Source of the DNA: Chlorophyllum brunneum
Lineage: Eukaryota > Basidiomycota > Agaricomycetes > Agaricales > Agaricaceae
Length of the DNA stretch: 64,000 bases
Assembly: GCA_963576785.1 (NCBI GenBank)
Contig: OY756144.1
Span: 2,356,001-2,420,000, forward strand
Direction of reading: 5' to 3'
Shown: piece after piece, positions 22,882 through 35,552 of the stretch
Layout: the number at the start of each line of letters is the position of its first letter
Position numbering within the stretch: the first letter of the stretch is position 1
Notes under the pieces: generated by a model
What the model was told of the DNA's origin: nothing
Databases searched by the model: none
Seen by the model: only the letters and a program-made list of their open reading frames with translations
Translations under genes and position numbers: made by a program

Positions 22882-23745
22882 GATCATATACCGCTTTATT
22901 TCTGGCCTGGATCCTCGTACTCCCCCCAATATCATGGTTTTAATATTTTATGGACTGTTCAGCATACTTTCAACCCGACATCGAACTGTTCACTCCCTTC
23001 AATTTTGGTAATATTATGATCTATTGTAACCTGTTTCGCATATCGTGGCATATATTAGTTTGTACATGGTTGGGTGGTGCGGTTTGTGGAATACATATGG
23101 TGCGTTTCGTGCCACTCCATCGCGTATTTCGTAACTCACATTTTCTGGAATAGTTCTCGTGATAGTCGGACAAATCATAATTAGCCTTTGCACTTTACGA
23201 CGCTGTTCCACGTATGGGGATTTAGAACCAACCCTACTCGGACAGCAAGCACTGCGCGATACCTCCGTCTCGGTATCCACCTCTCCACTCGATAATCATC
23301 AGTTCTATTCCCTGCAGTCGGCCCATGAGTCAGTCCCATGTTTCTTCCCCGACATGGCAGGCCCGGTGACGACTGCTCCGTTCCTTTTCCGGCTTAATAA
23401 TTTGCCACGTTTCTCTCTGGTCGAACCAAAAGGCCATAAATATACATGCAACCTACATCATTAATTGATATTTGTTTTCCAAGCGTTTACGCAATATGCA
23501 TGGCCACTGCCCGTGTTACCCCATCTCAGCCCTTTTCAGAGCTTACCCCAGGCGAAGGCTGTGGCCCGCATCTCTAACATGAATGGATGGAGATATAAGG
23601 GACGTTGCGATGACACATCAACGAGGACTTGGAACATATAAAGCCTACGGTTTGAATTGACGACACATACCAAGATATCGCTGTTCTGCACGGCGAATAT
23701 TTGTTCAGCTGATTCTATTTTACTTGCAGTACAATCAGAAACACC
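22882..23745. other. Intergenic region 22882-23745
   Basis: About 860 bp between the SNARE stop and the first DUF6533-type gene. AT-rich, with short frames on both strands that show no family features. No RNA gene seen. Confidence 0.4.
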
Positions 23746-25760
23746 ATGATAGATGTCCCAGAAGTAATAACACGCCTCATCAAGGCCGCCCTGGAGCTTC
23801 TCGCTATACGGGACCACAATTCTCAGTATGTGATACCTACCCACTGTGTGCTATAAGGTAACTGAATCTTCTCTGGTAGATTTAAGACGAATGTAAGCTG
23901 CTTTGATTCCCGTTTCTTCGTCTGTATTGACCGCAATTTGGAAGTGTATGGGTTTCGTCTGCATCACTATCCTGGTCTGGGACCACATAATGACATTCGC
24001 TGATGAAGTAAGGACTTTTCTCAGATTTTTTACTGCACACTAACTTGGCATTGTAGGTAGAGTATGTATGGGAAGGAAAGAATGGCCCATGTGAGATAGC
24101 ATCTCCACTACTCACATGATCTCACGCATACTGACGGCCCTCGATGCGTATCACTAGTCAAGTATTTGTTTTTACTCGTAAGTAGTATTAATTGGTAATG
24201 GAAGACTGTGGCTCACACTTACACCAGAATCGATATTTGACGCCCCTGGGTTTCGCGGTTAACATTTTCGGTACAGTTGAACTCCTCGAACCGTATGGAG
24301 ACTCGGGATTGATTAGGGAATGAACTTCATTAGCTTACTTGTCTCCCGCATTGTCAGTCGAGGAGCCAGGGTCTCCATCATATGAGGTGATTACCATTTT
24401 CCTACAAGTAGCGCGATTCCTATTCTGATCGTTCTCTTCATCTGCTTACAGAGGTACGAGCGTGCCACCCTTATTCCACTGTGAGGCTGCTGTTCTGAAG
24501 CTTCGAGATGAAGATGCCATCGTTTCATACGCTTTGAAGGTTCGATGACCGTGATTGGCCTCAACGTCGTAGGTACGCAAAGACCAACTGAAGTCACGAC
24601 TTGCTACTGCAATCACTAAATGGAATGGCTAGCTATTATGATATTTTATCGCGTGTATGCACTCTACTACCGCCCCATGGAATCACATACCACGTCCCGT
24701 GATCATTCTTGCTATACTTCTCGCCGTGGAGTTGGGCATGAATGCCTGGCTATTGACCAAAGGCGTCCGTACGTATTTTCCAAACCAACGGTTCCTCCCG
24801 TTGACATTTTCGTTTACTTTAGCCGTTCCGGGGTATCGTGGCAAGTCCCCGTCACTATGCAGAATCCGGAAAATCCTTCTGATGTTCACTACAATCAGGT
24901 TGCGAGATGATTTTCGATGATGTGTGCGTTCTTTGCATTATTTAGTTATTGGCGACCGAATACCTGAACCCCCATATCAGGAGCCCAGGAGCGGCATCGT
25001 CATCGGCCTGGTTACCTTTGTTGTATGATACCATGGCTTTTGTCCTGATTCTTTGGGAGACGGTGCCTAAACGCGAGGGTCTCTTCCCGGACAGAGTCAA
25101 CCTTCATCGGGTGATCCTGACAGATGGATTGTTATATTACTGGTGGGTGTCGCTTCCATCTTCTGTGGCCTCTGTTTCAATCGCTAAACCCTTGAAGTCC
25201 CATCTTGATTGTCACGCTTGCGTTGTCCTTGATGATAGCATTCGCCCCACAGGATTCCCAAAATCTGACGGCCCAGTGAGCTCCCCTCCTTGTAAGGATC
25301 CGATGTTTTTCGTTTCTAAAAGAATATTATCACAGGCTAGAGTTGATGTGAGTGAACGAATATTAGTAATTTCGATATTCCTCTAATTATCCCCTGGCTC
25401 ACGGTCACCAGCATCACCGTAGGTTCATCACCATTGATCACAGACTCGTCGCCAACCACCTTTTCATTTACCAAGGTCACCATGATGTCCCGCATTACAA
25501 TCAATCTCAAGAAGACACGGTCCAAGAAGGGTGATATCGATACGCAACTTTCCACCTTGCCAAATCCAGCGACCGCTGCCCTAGAGCATACTCGCGCCCA
25601 GATATCATCCGTGCTAGATATTTCATGCAACAGGATCGAGGGCGACCATCGTGATGAGTTGGAACTGGATGCGATGGGAGGTCATCTAAACTTCCCTGAT
25701 GACCTTGAATTTGGCTCGAACGGGATTGAGAGAGATTTGGAATCCACAGCTCCCAAGTGA
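23746..25760 (+). pseudogene. DUF6533-type multi-pass membrane protein, copy A, probable frame disruption
   Basis: First of two related genes. Exons traced: MIDVPEVITRLIKAALELL... from 23746, a 13 nt micro-exon 23880-23892, then CMGFVCITILVWDHIMTFADE (the DUF6533 core), VEYVWEGKNGP, FKYLFLLNRYLTPLGFAVNIF, FIRFEGSMTVIGLNVV and AIMIFYRVYALYYR. Later exons give SSSAWLPLLYD, ILTDGLLYY and MMSRITINLKK, with the stop at 25758-25760. The intact copy B at 27600-29549 has every one of these exons. After YALYYR (near 24670) the frame shifts before the next helix (VIILAILLAVELGMNAWLLTKG). The spacer is 70 nt here against 57 nt in copy B, and no GT-AG intron fits. Proteins of this family have about seven hydrophobic segments, are expanded in mushrooms, and have no known function. 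Confidence 0.65.
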
Positions 25761-27599
25761 GATACCTGATCCGCAGTACTCTACGCAAGATTGAGTTGCG
25801 TACTTCGATCCTTGTCACGACTTGATACCCCTTTGCAGCAGATCATGATGTATCCTTGGGTAGTTATTCGTATTGTATTCGTATTGTATTCGTACTATAA
25901 TCCCTTCCCGCTGTCTTCCCTACTGGATAGTATCTCTATCGAACACCTTCTCCGTGCCTAACGATGTAAGCAGGGTTTGCCCAATGTGAGCGCATTCATC
26001 GACGTCCAATCAATCATTTGATAGCCATGGAATCGCAGGGCTTCTGAAACGCTGTTGAAACACTCATTTGCGAGCTGTGCTCGCGAGAGGCCTTAGGGCG
26101 GGAAAGAGTCCACGTACCACCGCAGGTAGGATAGGCTTCCAATGGTCCTGGGCCACGCCTGGCGACTCCTCCGGTTGTGCGATTTTGATTAAATGTTCAT
26201 CTCAGTGACTGCTACGCCGCTAGAGTAAACCGTTTCGTCGTGTTCGCGAATTGCGAATGGTGGTTCGGCTGGTCCCTTGGAGCTGTAAGTGCTCCACTTT
26301 GGAGATTTCGGATGTTAGAAGGGAGTTATTTTGATTTTTCCCCTAGATGCTTACCCCGATACCAGTCCCATCGATCTCGAAAGTCGTCCCATAACTGGAA
26401 CATGATTACATTGTCGCGTGGCATGTGGCTCCATGCTGTGCGGTTTTCTGAGGCACTGTCTCTTATACGCATTTAGGAAACCCGACCCTCGCAGGGTTGC
26501 ATCGCACACCAAATTACAATCGTTCCCCAAGCGTCATGGCCTCAGCCGACTTACTGGTCACAGGGAGCCTGCCCACCCTATGAGATCCGTCACCGTTCGC
26601 ATGATGCTGACCCGCTGTGAATACTCTGTTTCTCAGGATTTAGAAGCTTGGGAATTCAACATTCAACGCCCATTAACGGGCGGTTTGAGGTGGGAAGCGG
26701 ACATGTTCCAGCGCCTGAGAACGTGTCCCATCCTGGTCTTCATCACAATGGCACAGGCGCCTAAGTGTGCGCCCAAGTCTTGTCACCACCATCCCAGCTT
26801 TTTATCATTGCGCAAACCTTCGATTCGACTTGTAACAATTTGAAACCAGCACCTGGAACTCCACAGAGATCTCACAAACGATGTTACTATTTGGACTTCG
26901 GGATCCACCTAGCATGGACCAACCAGTCCTTCCGAGCCCGATTTTCGGAGTGAGCGAGAATCATGACATATTCAGCTGGTTTCTACATATGTCGTGCCTT
27001 GAATTCGAGGATAATTTGATCCGTTGATTACGCAGCGATGCTGTTTCTAACCCTGTTGATTATCGCTGACTTTCAATGTTCTCAGGTTCGCCTTGAAAGC
27101 TTGAAGGCAGCGTGGTCGGTTCAGCCCGAACTCTGTCAACCGCAAGCTACTCCCTAACGGCGCGGAAGTTCTACCCAAAAATACACCATCGGCTTCGCCT
27201 CCGTAGCCGGTCTACTGACCACCCACGCTGCACCATGCGTTCCGAGCGTGATGGAACCTCTTTTGTAGAGATCTAAGGAAACGTCCACTACACGAAGCCC
27301 ATTCCACCGTGCCAGAAATTGCTGTTCAGACATCATAGAACAATCAAATCAAGAGCCTATATGGGACGGTTTTAGAACATCACTGATTTATCAGAAGCCC
27401 CCCACGCAGTCCCCGCGAATGCCCGATCGTAAAGGCCCTCGAGGCAGATATACCTGCTGACAGATTCATGAATTCGTCATTGCGGGTTGATCGGGGAAGA
27501 TACCCTTATGTTTAAAAGCTCATCGCTACACTCAAAAACAACTCCCCAACATTCGGAAGGGCTGGAGAGCTGATCACCTTCAAGTTGGATGCCAGGAGC
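25761..27599. other. Intergenic region 25761-27599
   Basis: About 1.84 kb between the two DUF6533-type genes. Short frames occur (for example 26240-26953 on plus, 27154-27336 on minus) but I could not join them into anything resembling a known family, and there is no terminal repeat or transposase motif. A short tandem repeat lies at 25865-25894. It may hold decayed sequence. Confidence 0.4.
25865..25894. repeat. 11 bp tandem repeat, about 2.7 units
   Basis: Unit TATTCGTATTG, two perfect copies and a partial third, about 100 bp after the stop of DUF6533 copy A. Confidence 0.8.
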
Positions 27600-29549
27600 A
27601 TGATCCACGCCGCGCAAATTGTCCCTCAAGTCCCGGATGACGTCTCCGCAGAGTAAGTGCTAGATTGTCGTTTGGAGCCTTCACTGATGCTGCGGTAGAC
27701 TGCGGACTAATGTATGACGTCCTGAGAGTTTCGCTCGCTGGGTGATTTAACTGATCTACTTGTGTAGTATATGGGGTTCGTGAGTTTCACCATCCTTATC
27801 TGGGATCATATCGATACGTTCACTACCGAGGTGAGCACATCGTTTTGCACTGCGGTCACTGTTGAGATGGCGGTCAGGTAGATCACATATGGAGTAAGGA
27901 GAAGACTCCTCGTGAGTTGACTATTTAACAAAAAGAAATTGATTTTTTGACATATCCCTGGTAGTGACATATCTGTTCCTGTTGGTATGGTCTTTCGGTA
28001 CTATGTATCTTCAAAGCGGATGCTGAGCTTCTTAACCTCATTTTAGAACCGTTACCTTACTCCATTGGGATTCATCGTGAACCTCTTTGGTGCGGATGCA
28101 AGGCTACTGTGCGACTCAGATGTGAACTGACGTTAGCGATCAGCATATCTTTCACCTGTGTGGACCCCCGAGGTACGTGGTTATTGGTTTTGAGATCTTA
28201 CCAGCTCTTACGGTGTGCCTAGACGTACGCTCATTTCCTCACTCGTCGCACGGTGTAAATACTCACTCGTCCCTCAAGCTGCAGCGAATTTATACGATAT
28301 GAAGGGGCGATGACGATGATAGGGATTAACATCGTGGGTGAGATCCCAGTTTGCATTGACTTTACGCAACGTGAACTTCCAAAAAGCTACCATGATGTAT
28401 ATGAGAATCTACGCCCTCTATCAATCGAAACGCCTAGTACTGGTTGGAGTGGGATTGATTCTCATCCTCCAGTTCACTATGAATGCTTGGCTGCTTACGC
28501 ACGGAGAAGGTATATCTATCCCTGCTTGGTACTCGGACCGGACTGATCCAGTCAATCATTTGCAGCGGTTGTACATAACCCTGCATCTGGCATCAAGGGT
28601 GAGTCAATGACTCTTGTTGCTTTGGGGATCCCCCACTCAGGAGTTCAATAGCTTGTACTATGATATTTGATCCCTCTATGTGAGTGTCGCACATGTCTTC
28701 TGTGGGTTCATCTCCGAGTCCTGATGTTTATATTCAGCAGCGTACTGGCATCGTCATCTGCTTGGTTACCACTGCTCTATGATACTATTGTATTCGTCTT
28801 AATCGCCTATCGGATTCTTCCTTCGAGACGAGATCCATATCAAGGGTACACAACCCGTGTCATCATGACAAGACTACTTGAAGATGGCTTAATATATTAC
28901 ACGTGTGTATTTCTTATTATTTCGAGCGCGGGTTCGTTCCTGACAGTGCTTTCCCAGAGTTATTTGCGCCATCACATTGGTGTTAACTCTAATGATCGTA
29001 CTCGCGAAACCTGGGTCGAAGAATATTACTGCCCAGTAAGCCGTATTTATATTTGATGGTTGTCGAAACCTGACACGTAGTTCGACTCCAACAGGCTGGA
29101 GTTGCTGTAAGTACTCGAGTCTTAAATCGGCCCTTGCAATGTAAGCTGACGCATCTTGATCCTTGGTAGTCTGACGGTAAGACCCTCGTTTGAATATCAA
29201 CGGCGATGTTCTTCACACTGGAATCCAGGTCGCAATGATGTCACGGATTACGCTCAGCCTCAAGAAGTCGGTAGCGAACTTGGACCAGGCAGATCCTAAC
29301 ACCCTCAGCATGCAACTAGGCCCAAGTATCGCTTATACGAGGGACGAGAACTTGACCAGGCCTCCAATGGTATCTTTGTCCTCTTCTACGGGTCGAGGAA
29401 CAATAGGTTGGAACATCCCTTCGTCCGGGGGTGTCCACAGAGGTGATGGGCCAATATTTGAGGTTTCTCGTGAACCCGCGGTCGGGGAGGAAAGGCCAGA
29501 TAGACGAGATAGACGAGAGACACTGCAACTGCGTGCGCCACCAGTGTGA
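27600..29549 (+). CDS. DUF6533-type multi-pass membrane protein, copy B
   Basis: Intact gene of about 14 short exons from ATG 27600 (MIHAAQIVPQVPDD) to TGA 29547-29549. Exon 2 is a 13 nt micro-exon (27699-27711). Then follow YMGFVSFTILIWDHIDTF (DUF6533 core), VDHIWSKEKTP, TYLFLLNRYLTPLGF, FIRYEGAMTMIGINIV, MRIYALYQSKRLVLVG, FTMNAWLLTHGE, AVVHNPASGIKACTMIFDPS, SSSAWLPLLYDTIVFVL, LLEDGLIYYT, VICAITLVLTLMIVLAKPG, QLELLLTVAMMSRITLSLKK and a hydrophilic Ser/Arg-rich tail. All donors and acceptors are GT-AG with matching phases. Roughly seven hydrophobic segments. Function unknown; the family is often multicopy in Agaricomycetes. The start is the first in-frame ATG of the exon before the micro-exon and could be further upstream. 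Confidence 0.78.
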
Positions 29550-30000
29550 GTGTGGACGGGGCGTTTTTGGTAGTCTGTCCGGGATATCTCGATTATGCCA
29601 GCTTGCGGGCCACTGGCCGCTGAGGGTTGGATGCACAAAATGGAACGCAGAGTCGTTGGTGGTAAAGCAGCCATCTCAGCTGCCATTAGGCCAAGGTTGA
29701 CTCATATTGGGGGAGTGTAGGAAGAGTCTATGACGTTTTGTGTATGTTGTTAGAGGAATCTAATTGTGGGAAGTTTGGACGCAGTTGTGATAGCCCACGC
29801 GGCCCGCCTGTGGCAGTTCTTTGGAACATTGATGATTGTGGTCAGCGCCGGACGCGACTGAACTCAAAGCGCGTTTCTCCCTCTTTCTCTCGTATATCAG
29901 CCTTTCGCAGGCATACCAGCCTCTCCTTTCCGTTCCATATATCATCATCCCCTCGTGGATCCTACAAAATCCACGATAAATCCCATCGCCAACATTGCAC
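29550..30000. other. Intergenic region 29550-30000
   Basis: About 450 bp upstream of the septation kinase gene, ending in a C/T-rich stretch (29877-29960) typical of fungal core promoters. No gene seen. Confidence 0.4.
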
Positions 30001-33000
30001 ATGATGCACTCTCGACCGTCGTCAAGCTCGAGCTCAAAGGCCAATGGCTCTAAAGCTCTTAATGATTATGTTGGTGTGATAATTCAGAGTTTATGAGAGC
30101 CACTGAAGAGCTGTTCTCCAGCAACTGGGCGATTCTCTGGGCAAGGGTGCATTCGGACAAGTCTACCGTACGTATCGACTAATGGGCCCCGCTGATCTGG
30201 TGATCATTCTGGCATACAGGTGCTTTGAATTGGGCTACGGGAGAGACGGTTGCTGTGAAAGAGATTCAGTTGAGCAATATACCCAAGGCTGAGCTTGGCG
30301 AGATTATGGTGAGTGATGCCTTGACATCATCCATTTGGTCATACCGATCGTTTTTACCAGTCCGAAATCGATTTGCTGAAAAACCTCAATGTATGGGACT
30401 CCTAACCGTGGAAGGCTGTTCGCGTGTGCTAAAACGTTTGCAGCACGAAAATATCGTCAAGTACAAAGGGTTCGTCAAGACAAGGGAGTACCTGTACATC
30501 ATATTAGAGTACGTACCATCAAATCCTTCCGGGACTTCGTGATTGAAGGTTATCAGGTTCTGTGAGAATGGTTCTCTCCATAACATTGTCAAGAAGTTTG
30601 GCAAGTTCCCCGAGAATCTTGTAGCTGTGTATATTTCACAGGTCCTCGAGGGATTGGTCTATCTCCACGACCAGGGCGTTATCCATCGTGATATCAAGGG
30701 GGCAAACATCTTGACCAACAAAGATGGTACTGTCAAACTGGCTGATTTCGGTGTCGCGAGTAGCGTGACGGCAGGAGCTGCAAATGCTGCTGTGGTCGGA
30801 AGTCCTTACTGGAGTATGTTCTTATACCTTCTTTCTATCTCGTAAAGCTCATAAGAGCTATAGTGGCTCCGGAGGTTATTGAACAATCAGGTGCAACTAC
30901 AGCCTCCGATATCTGGTAAATTCACTTCGTGGAGCCGCCGTTAGCTTTGACTCATGATTCCGCTACAGGAGCGTTGGGTGTCTCGTCATCGAGTTACTGG
31001 AAGGACATCCACCCTATCATGACCTCGATCCTATGCCCGCGCTCTTCCGCATCGTACAGGACGATTGTCCTCCGATACCTGATGGTGCCTCGCCCATCGT
31101 GAAAGATTTCCTCTACCATTGTTTCCAGAAAGACAGCAACCTACGAATATCGGCGAAGAAGCTTTTGAGGCACCCATGGATGATTTCCGCACGTAAACAG
31201 CTAGCGGAGGGAAAATCCAAGGCTGGAGATAAAGCGGAACCTAAAGAAGGCTCGGAAGGCACGAAGAAACCAAGTAATTATAATTTTGATGAGGCTTTGG
31301 CCAAAGTTCAAGAGTGGAATGAAGCTCTAAAGTGTGCGTCTCGTACATCCTTTAGTGTACCATACAACTTTCATTGATTAGCACCACAGCTCCCTCGAGG
31401 CCGTCCAAGCACCCTTCTCGGTATACTCGTCCCGTGTCACCTCTCCAAAGAGTTTCGGACCTCCCGTTTTCGTCTTCTCTGCTTGGACATTCAGCTGGGC
31501 CAGGTGCACGGAAGGCTGTACCTGGACCTAATAACAAGCAATCTGCCGCGGAAGGTGGGCTAGGCTTGGTGGAGAAGATTCGGCCGCTTTCATTCGTGCT
31601 GCAAGCGAATGAAGAACAAACTGACAACTGGGACGATGATTTTGAGGAAGGGATCTCGTTCACTAAGTTGCAAGGTATGTTGATTTGTCGTTTTGACCAT
31701 ATTTATCTCATCTGTATGTGATAGCTCTTGAGCGTCCATCCAGCGATGAAGAGAAAGAGGACAAGTCTGAAGACTTGAACGCCCAAACCATTCGGCCCAC
31801 TAAGAGTCCTGGAACGCGCCCGACACCTTTAGCAGCGCCTCCGTCCGGAGAGATGTCACCTATTGTGGAGGATTACTCAGACCTTGCTGCTGAGGAAACC
31901 GAGGATTGGCTCAATGAAAAGGTCGCAGATTTCAAGGCAAGTCACAAAATGCCATACGTTCGCTTATATGCTAAACATGCATCCACTAAAGATGAAGAAC
32001 TCTGTCCGTAAAGGTCTTTTTCACCCGGACGACATCAAAACCGTCGGTCTCTCCGCTCCCCCTGGTCCTCTTTCGGCGCCTCTGCCGGGCTTGTCAAGGA
32101 AGTCTTCACGCCCGACTTTGACGAACATGAATGGCAATACCCAGCGTTCTGCTAGTTCTGGCGGTGGGTCGGTTGGTCGTGCTGATGCGAAAAAGGCCCA
32201 GAGTACGGGTGATTTGGAGAAGTTTGATAAGTATGCAGAGGAGGATGATGAGGATTATGAGGATGTGTTTGGGAAGCCGAACGGGACGAGTAAGTGTTAC
32301 TTTTATGTTGCAATGTTTTGGTTCGCTGATTCCACGTCACTTCGTCTGCAGATGTTGAACCGTCCATGCAGAGTCTGCGGTTGAACACGAGATTGTCAAA
32401 CAAGTCTTGGGTCGGTCATGGTCAAGTCATCGGGTATGACTTCAGACTTATGTGTTCTTAGCTTGGGGCCGAAGATTCTGATGAGGAAGATCCTTTCGCT
32501 GAGGTAACTGAAATTGTTTTTTGATGTCGCTCATCTCAAATAGTTATTGCCAGATCGACGAAGGCTTCTCCGAGGATGATCTCGACGCTAATCTTCAACG
32601 AGACAAATACGCTCGGTTGTGCAATACGGTCAACCAGCTCGTTGACGAACTCACCCCTTCTGCTCCGGAATTCCAACTGCAGAACGCTTGTAATCAGATG
32701 GTGCGTTCGCTTTGGTCTCTTTACGCGGTGTGTCTCGGCACGGGCTGACGACGTGCACAGATCGAGATCATGGAAGAGAACCCTGAGATGCAGACTCAGC
32801 TCGTTTCTTCTCATGGTATGCTTGCCATTCTAGAAGTTTTGGAAGCGAGGCGGCATAGGGATGTTACGATGAAGTTGTTGCAGATCATTAATTTGGTGGG
32901 TGGGGGTTTTATGCTCGGCGGAGTTGTGCTGATATGATCCCTTTGAAAGCTTGTGACATCTGATATTGGCTTCCTGGAGAGCTTCTGCTTGATTGGGTGC

Positions 33001-35189
33001 GTAAAAATCTGTCGTTACTTGGGATTGTCGCTGAGATGTGCGTTGCAGTGGAATTCCAGTTATGATGGGTCAGTGCTAGTGTAGTCATCAGGGTGACGTC
33101 TAACCAGGAATACAGAGTTTACCTCAAAGAAGTACCCCTCGGACTGTCGTTTGGAAGCCTCAAACTTCATCCGACTGCTTTGCCACACATCTGTTCTGAC
33201 ACTGCAGATGTTCATTTCGTGAGTTATTGTACGAGTATGTGGGGAATGTACCTGACTTCGACGCGTCTCAGCTGTCGTGGACTCAAAGTTCTTGTTGACC
33301 TGTTGGATGAAGATTACACTGAGCAAGAAGAGCTCGTCGTCCATGCTCTCAACGGCATCGACAGCGTCTTTGAGCTCCAAAGCCCAACTACGAAGAACGA
33401 TTTTTGTCGCATGTTTATCCGCGAAGGTCTCTTGGATCCATTGTCATTGGCGTTGTTGAATGTGATGGCGATACGAGGGGAATCAACGCTGGAGACGAAG
33501 ATGAAGATCATACAGACGCTACTGGTGTTTTGTCAAGTGTCACAGTCTGATGTGCATGTGAGAAATGCGCTTGGGACTAGGCAGGTTATCCGACGTGAGT
33601 TGCCTTATCGTCCCCTTATCGAAAATCTACTAATTATCGGGACGCTATAGGTTTGCTACGCGCATGCGAACTCCTGGAGCCAGAATGCCTCGTTTTGATG
33701 TTGAAAGCCGTCAAACACTTGTCTATGAACGCCACTCTTCTCGAAGTCCTCCAGAATGCGAACGCCATCGAAATTCTCATCCGCATACTTGAAGAACATT
33801 CTTCAGGACCTCATAGTACCGAAATGTCCAATCATATCTTCCAAACTTGCTACAACCTCTGTCGATTGAACAAAACGCGACAAGAGGAAGCCGCTCAAGC
33901 GGGTATCTTACCTTGTCTCAAACGTGTCATTGAGATGAGGTCACCACTGAAGCAGTTTGCTCTCCCGATCCTTTGTGACCTCGCAGGTGCTGGAAAGAGT
34001 TGTAGGAACCTGTTGTGGCAACATGATGGGTTAAGGATGTATCTCAAACTGTTGGACGATCCGTACTTCCAGGTTAGCGCATTAGAGTCTATCCTTTCCT
34101 GGTAAGCAAAAGTGGTTTTACATCGCTTTGAGCAAGTTTCTGATTATGTATTCACACAGGCTGCAAGACGAAACAGCAAGAATTGAAGACCAACTACTCA
34201 AGTCGGAGGCCATCGAAGCTCTCATAAACTGCTTCGTCCATTCTAAAGCCAACTCTTTCGAAAACCTCCTCGACCCTTTCCTCAAACTCACCCGTATTTC
34301 CACACCAATCACCCTCGCTATTGCCAAATCCTCAGCCTTTTTCAAACGCGTTATCGACAGACTCGGACATAACGGAAAAGCCGTCGTCCGATTGAACCTC
34401 CTGAAGCTCTTGCGTAGTGTTGTCGAGGTGCATCCGAACAGAACCTTACTCGTTGAAAAGTATGGGTTGTTAGATGTTGTTGAGAAGTTGAGTAAAGGTG
34501 ATGGTGCGGTGCTTGTGAGAGAGCTCGCGAGGGAGATTGTACCGACTTTGAGGCCTGTGTTGTTGAGATCGTCTATTGGACCTGGAGGAGGTACTGGGCA
34601 TGTGGCGCCTGCGGTGCATAAGTTGAAAGCGAGGGCAGAGAGTATTGATCGGGGTACTAGGGATTCGCCTTTTACACAATGGGGAGAACGTGAGAGAGAT
34701 CGTGGAGGGGATAGATTCGAGAGGGAGGGTTCGCCTGGTTTGAGGGCTTCTATTTCGGCCAGTGGGGGTGTAACACCGAAATTGAAGCTTAGGGAAGATG
34801 CTGGGATTGGTGCTGGAGTGGAGTTGAGGGAGAGGGAAAGAGAGGTTGCTAGAGAAAAAGTGGTGTTGGTGTCGAGAAAGATGCGAAGAGCGGCCTCGGA
34901 GGCTAGCGCTGGTCCATTGGGGAATGGAACTGCCAGTACGAGACGTCCTACTTTACAGCTCCACACTCCGAATGGGGGTCTAGCAAAGAGTGGGAGAGAG
35001 AGGAGGATGGTGTCTTCCGGGTTGGGATTGGGATGGAGTCTGGAGAGGAGTACGAATGGTCCTCCTGTCTCAGCATCTTCTGCCGCATCCATGTTGGGGT
35101 CATCACAGCATAAGCCACGGTTGTCGAGGCAAAAGTTGGACGATGTGGCTGCATGGCTGGAGAGAGATTCAGGGTTGGGGGCTGATTGA
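30001..35189 (+). CDS. Septation/mitotic-exit network kinase (S. pombe Cdc7 / S. cerevisiae Cdc15 / SepH type)
   Basis: Large multi-exon gene. Exon 1 is 30001..30069 ([18 protein letters not shown]), then [15 protein letters not shown] (Gly-rich loop), TVAVKEIQL (catalytic Lys), [60 protein letters not shown] and [14 protein letters not shown], ending the kinase domain near 31190. A low-complexity linker follows (31200-32400). From about 32560 a long ARM/HEAT-like helical region is seen ([59 protein letters not shown]). The last exon starts about 34160 and ends with a basic Ser/Arg/Gly-rich tail and [12 protein letters not shown]. An N-terminal kinase plus long C-terminal ARM-like part is the layout of the SIN/MEN kinase that triggers septum formation. 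Several small exons in 32400-33300 were not solved base by base. Confidence 0.85.
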
Positions 35190-35552
35190 GAGGTTGTGGT
35201 TGAGGTGACACTGGGATACCGTTACTGTAAGATATAATTCTGGGTTCTGTTAGAGTCTCTAGTCATTCGTTCCTTTCCTTTTAATTTGTTTTCGTTACTG
35301 GTTAACTGGGTATTGGTTGTTCGTTGGCGATACATACACTTGCACAATCGTTTAGTCCTGTTATTTCTCTCTCTCTCGACCATAGAAACTTGGTTGCATT
35401 CTTTTACATGAACGGTTCACATTGCTGAATTGTGTCAGTGTAATAAGAATTAGATTCGGGATATGATTCCGATGTAAATATACGAGAACAATTCTAGATG
35501 CCGCAATGAGATGACGAAAAGGAGAGAAGGAAAGCGAGAAACTTACAAAGTA
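35190..35552. other. Intergenic region 35190-35552 (convergent 3' flanks)
   Basis: About 360 bp between the stops of the SIN kinase and the ribosomal protein gene. T-rich just after the kinase stop; no coding frame. Confidence 0.4.

Noticed and set aside
26240..26953. Overlapping plus-strand open frames in the gap between DUF6533 genes
   Set aside because: No recognisable domain, no consistent splicing between pieces, uneven composition; could be decayed sequence but not supportable as a gene.
34118..35092. Open frame of 324 codons on the minus strand, proline/leucine/serine rich
   Set aside because: It lies exactly antisense to the last exon of the septation kinase, whose plus-strand reading continues the ARM-like region; the minus frame is a shadow of that codon usage.
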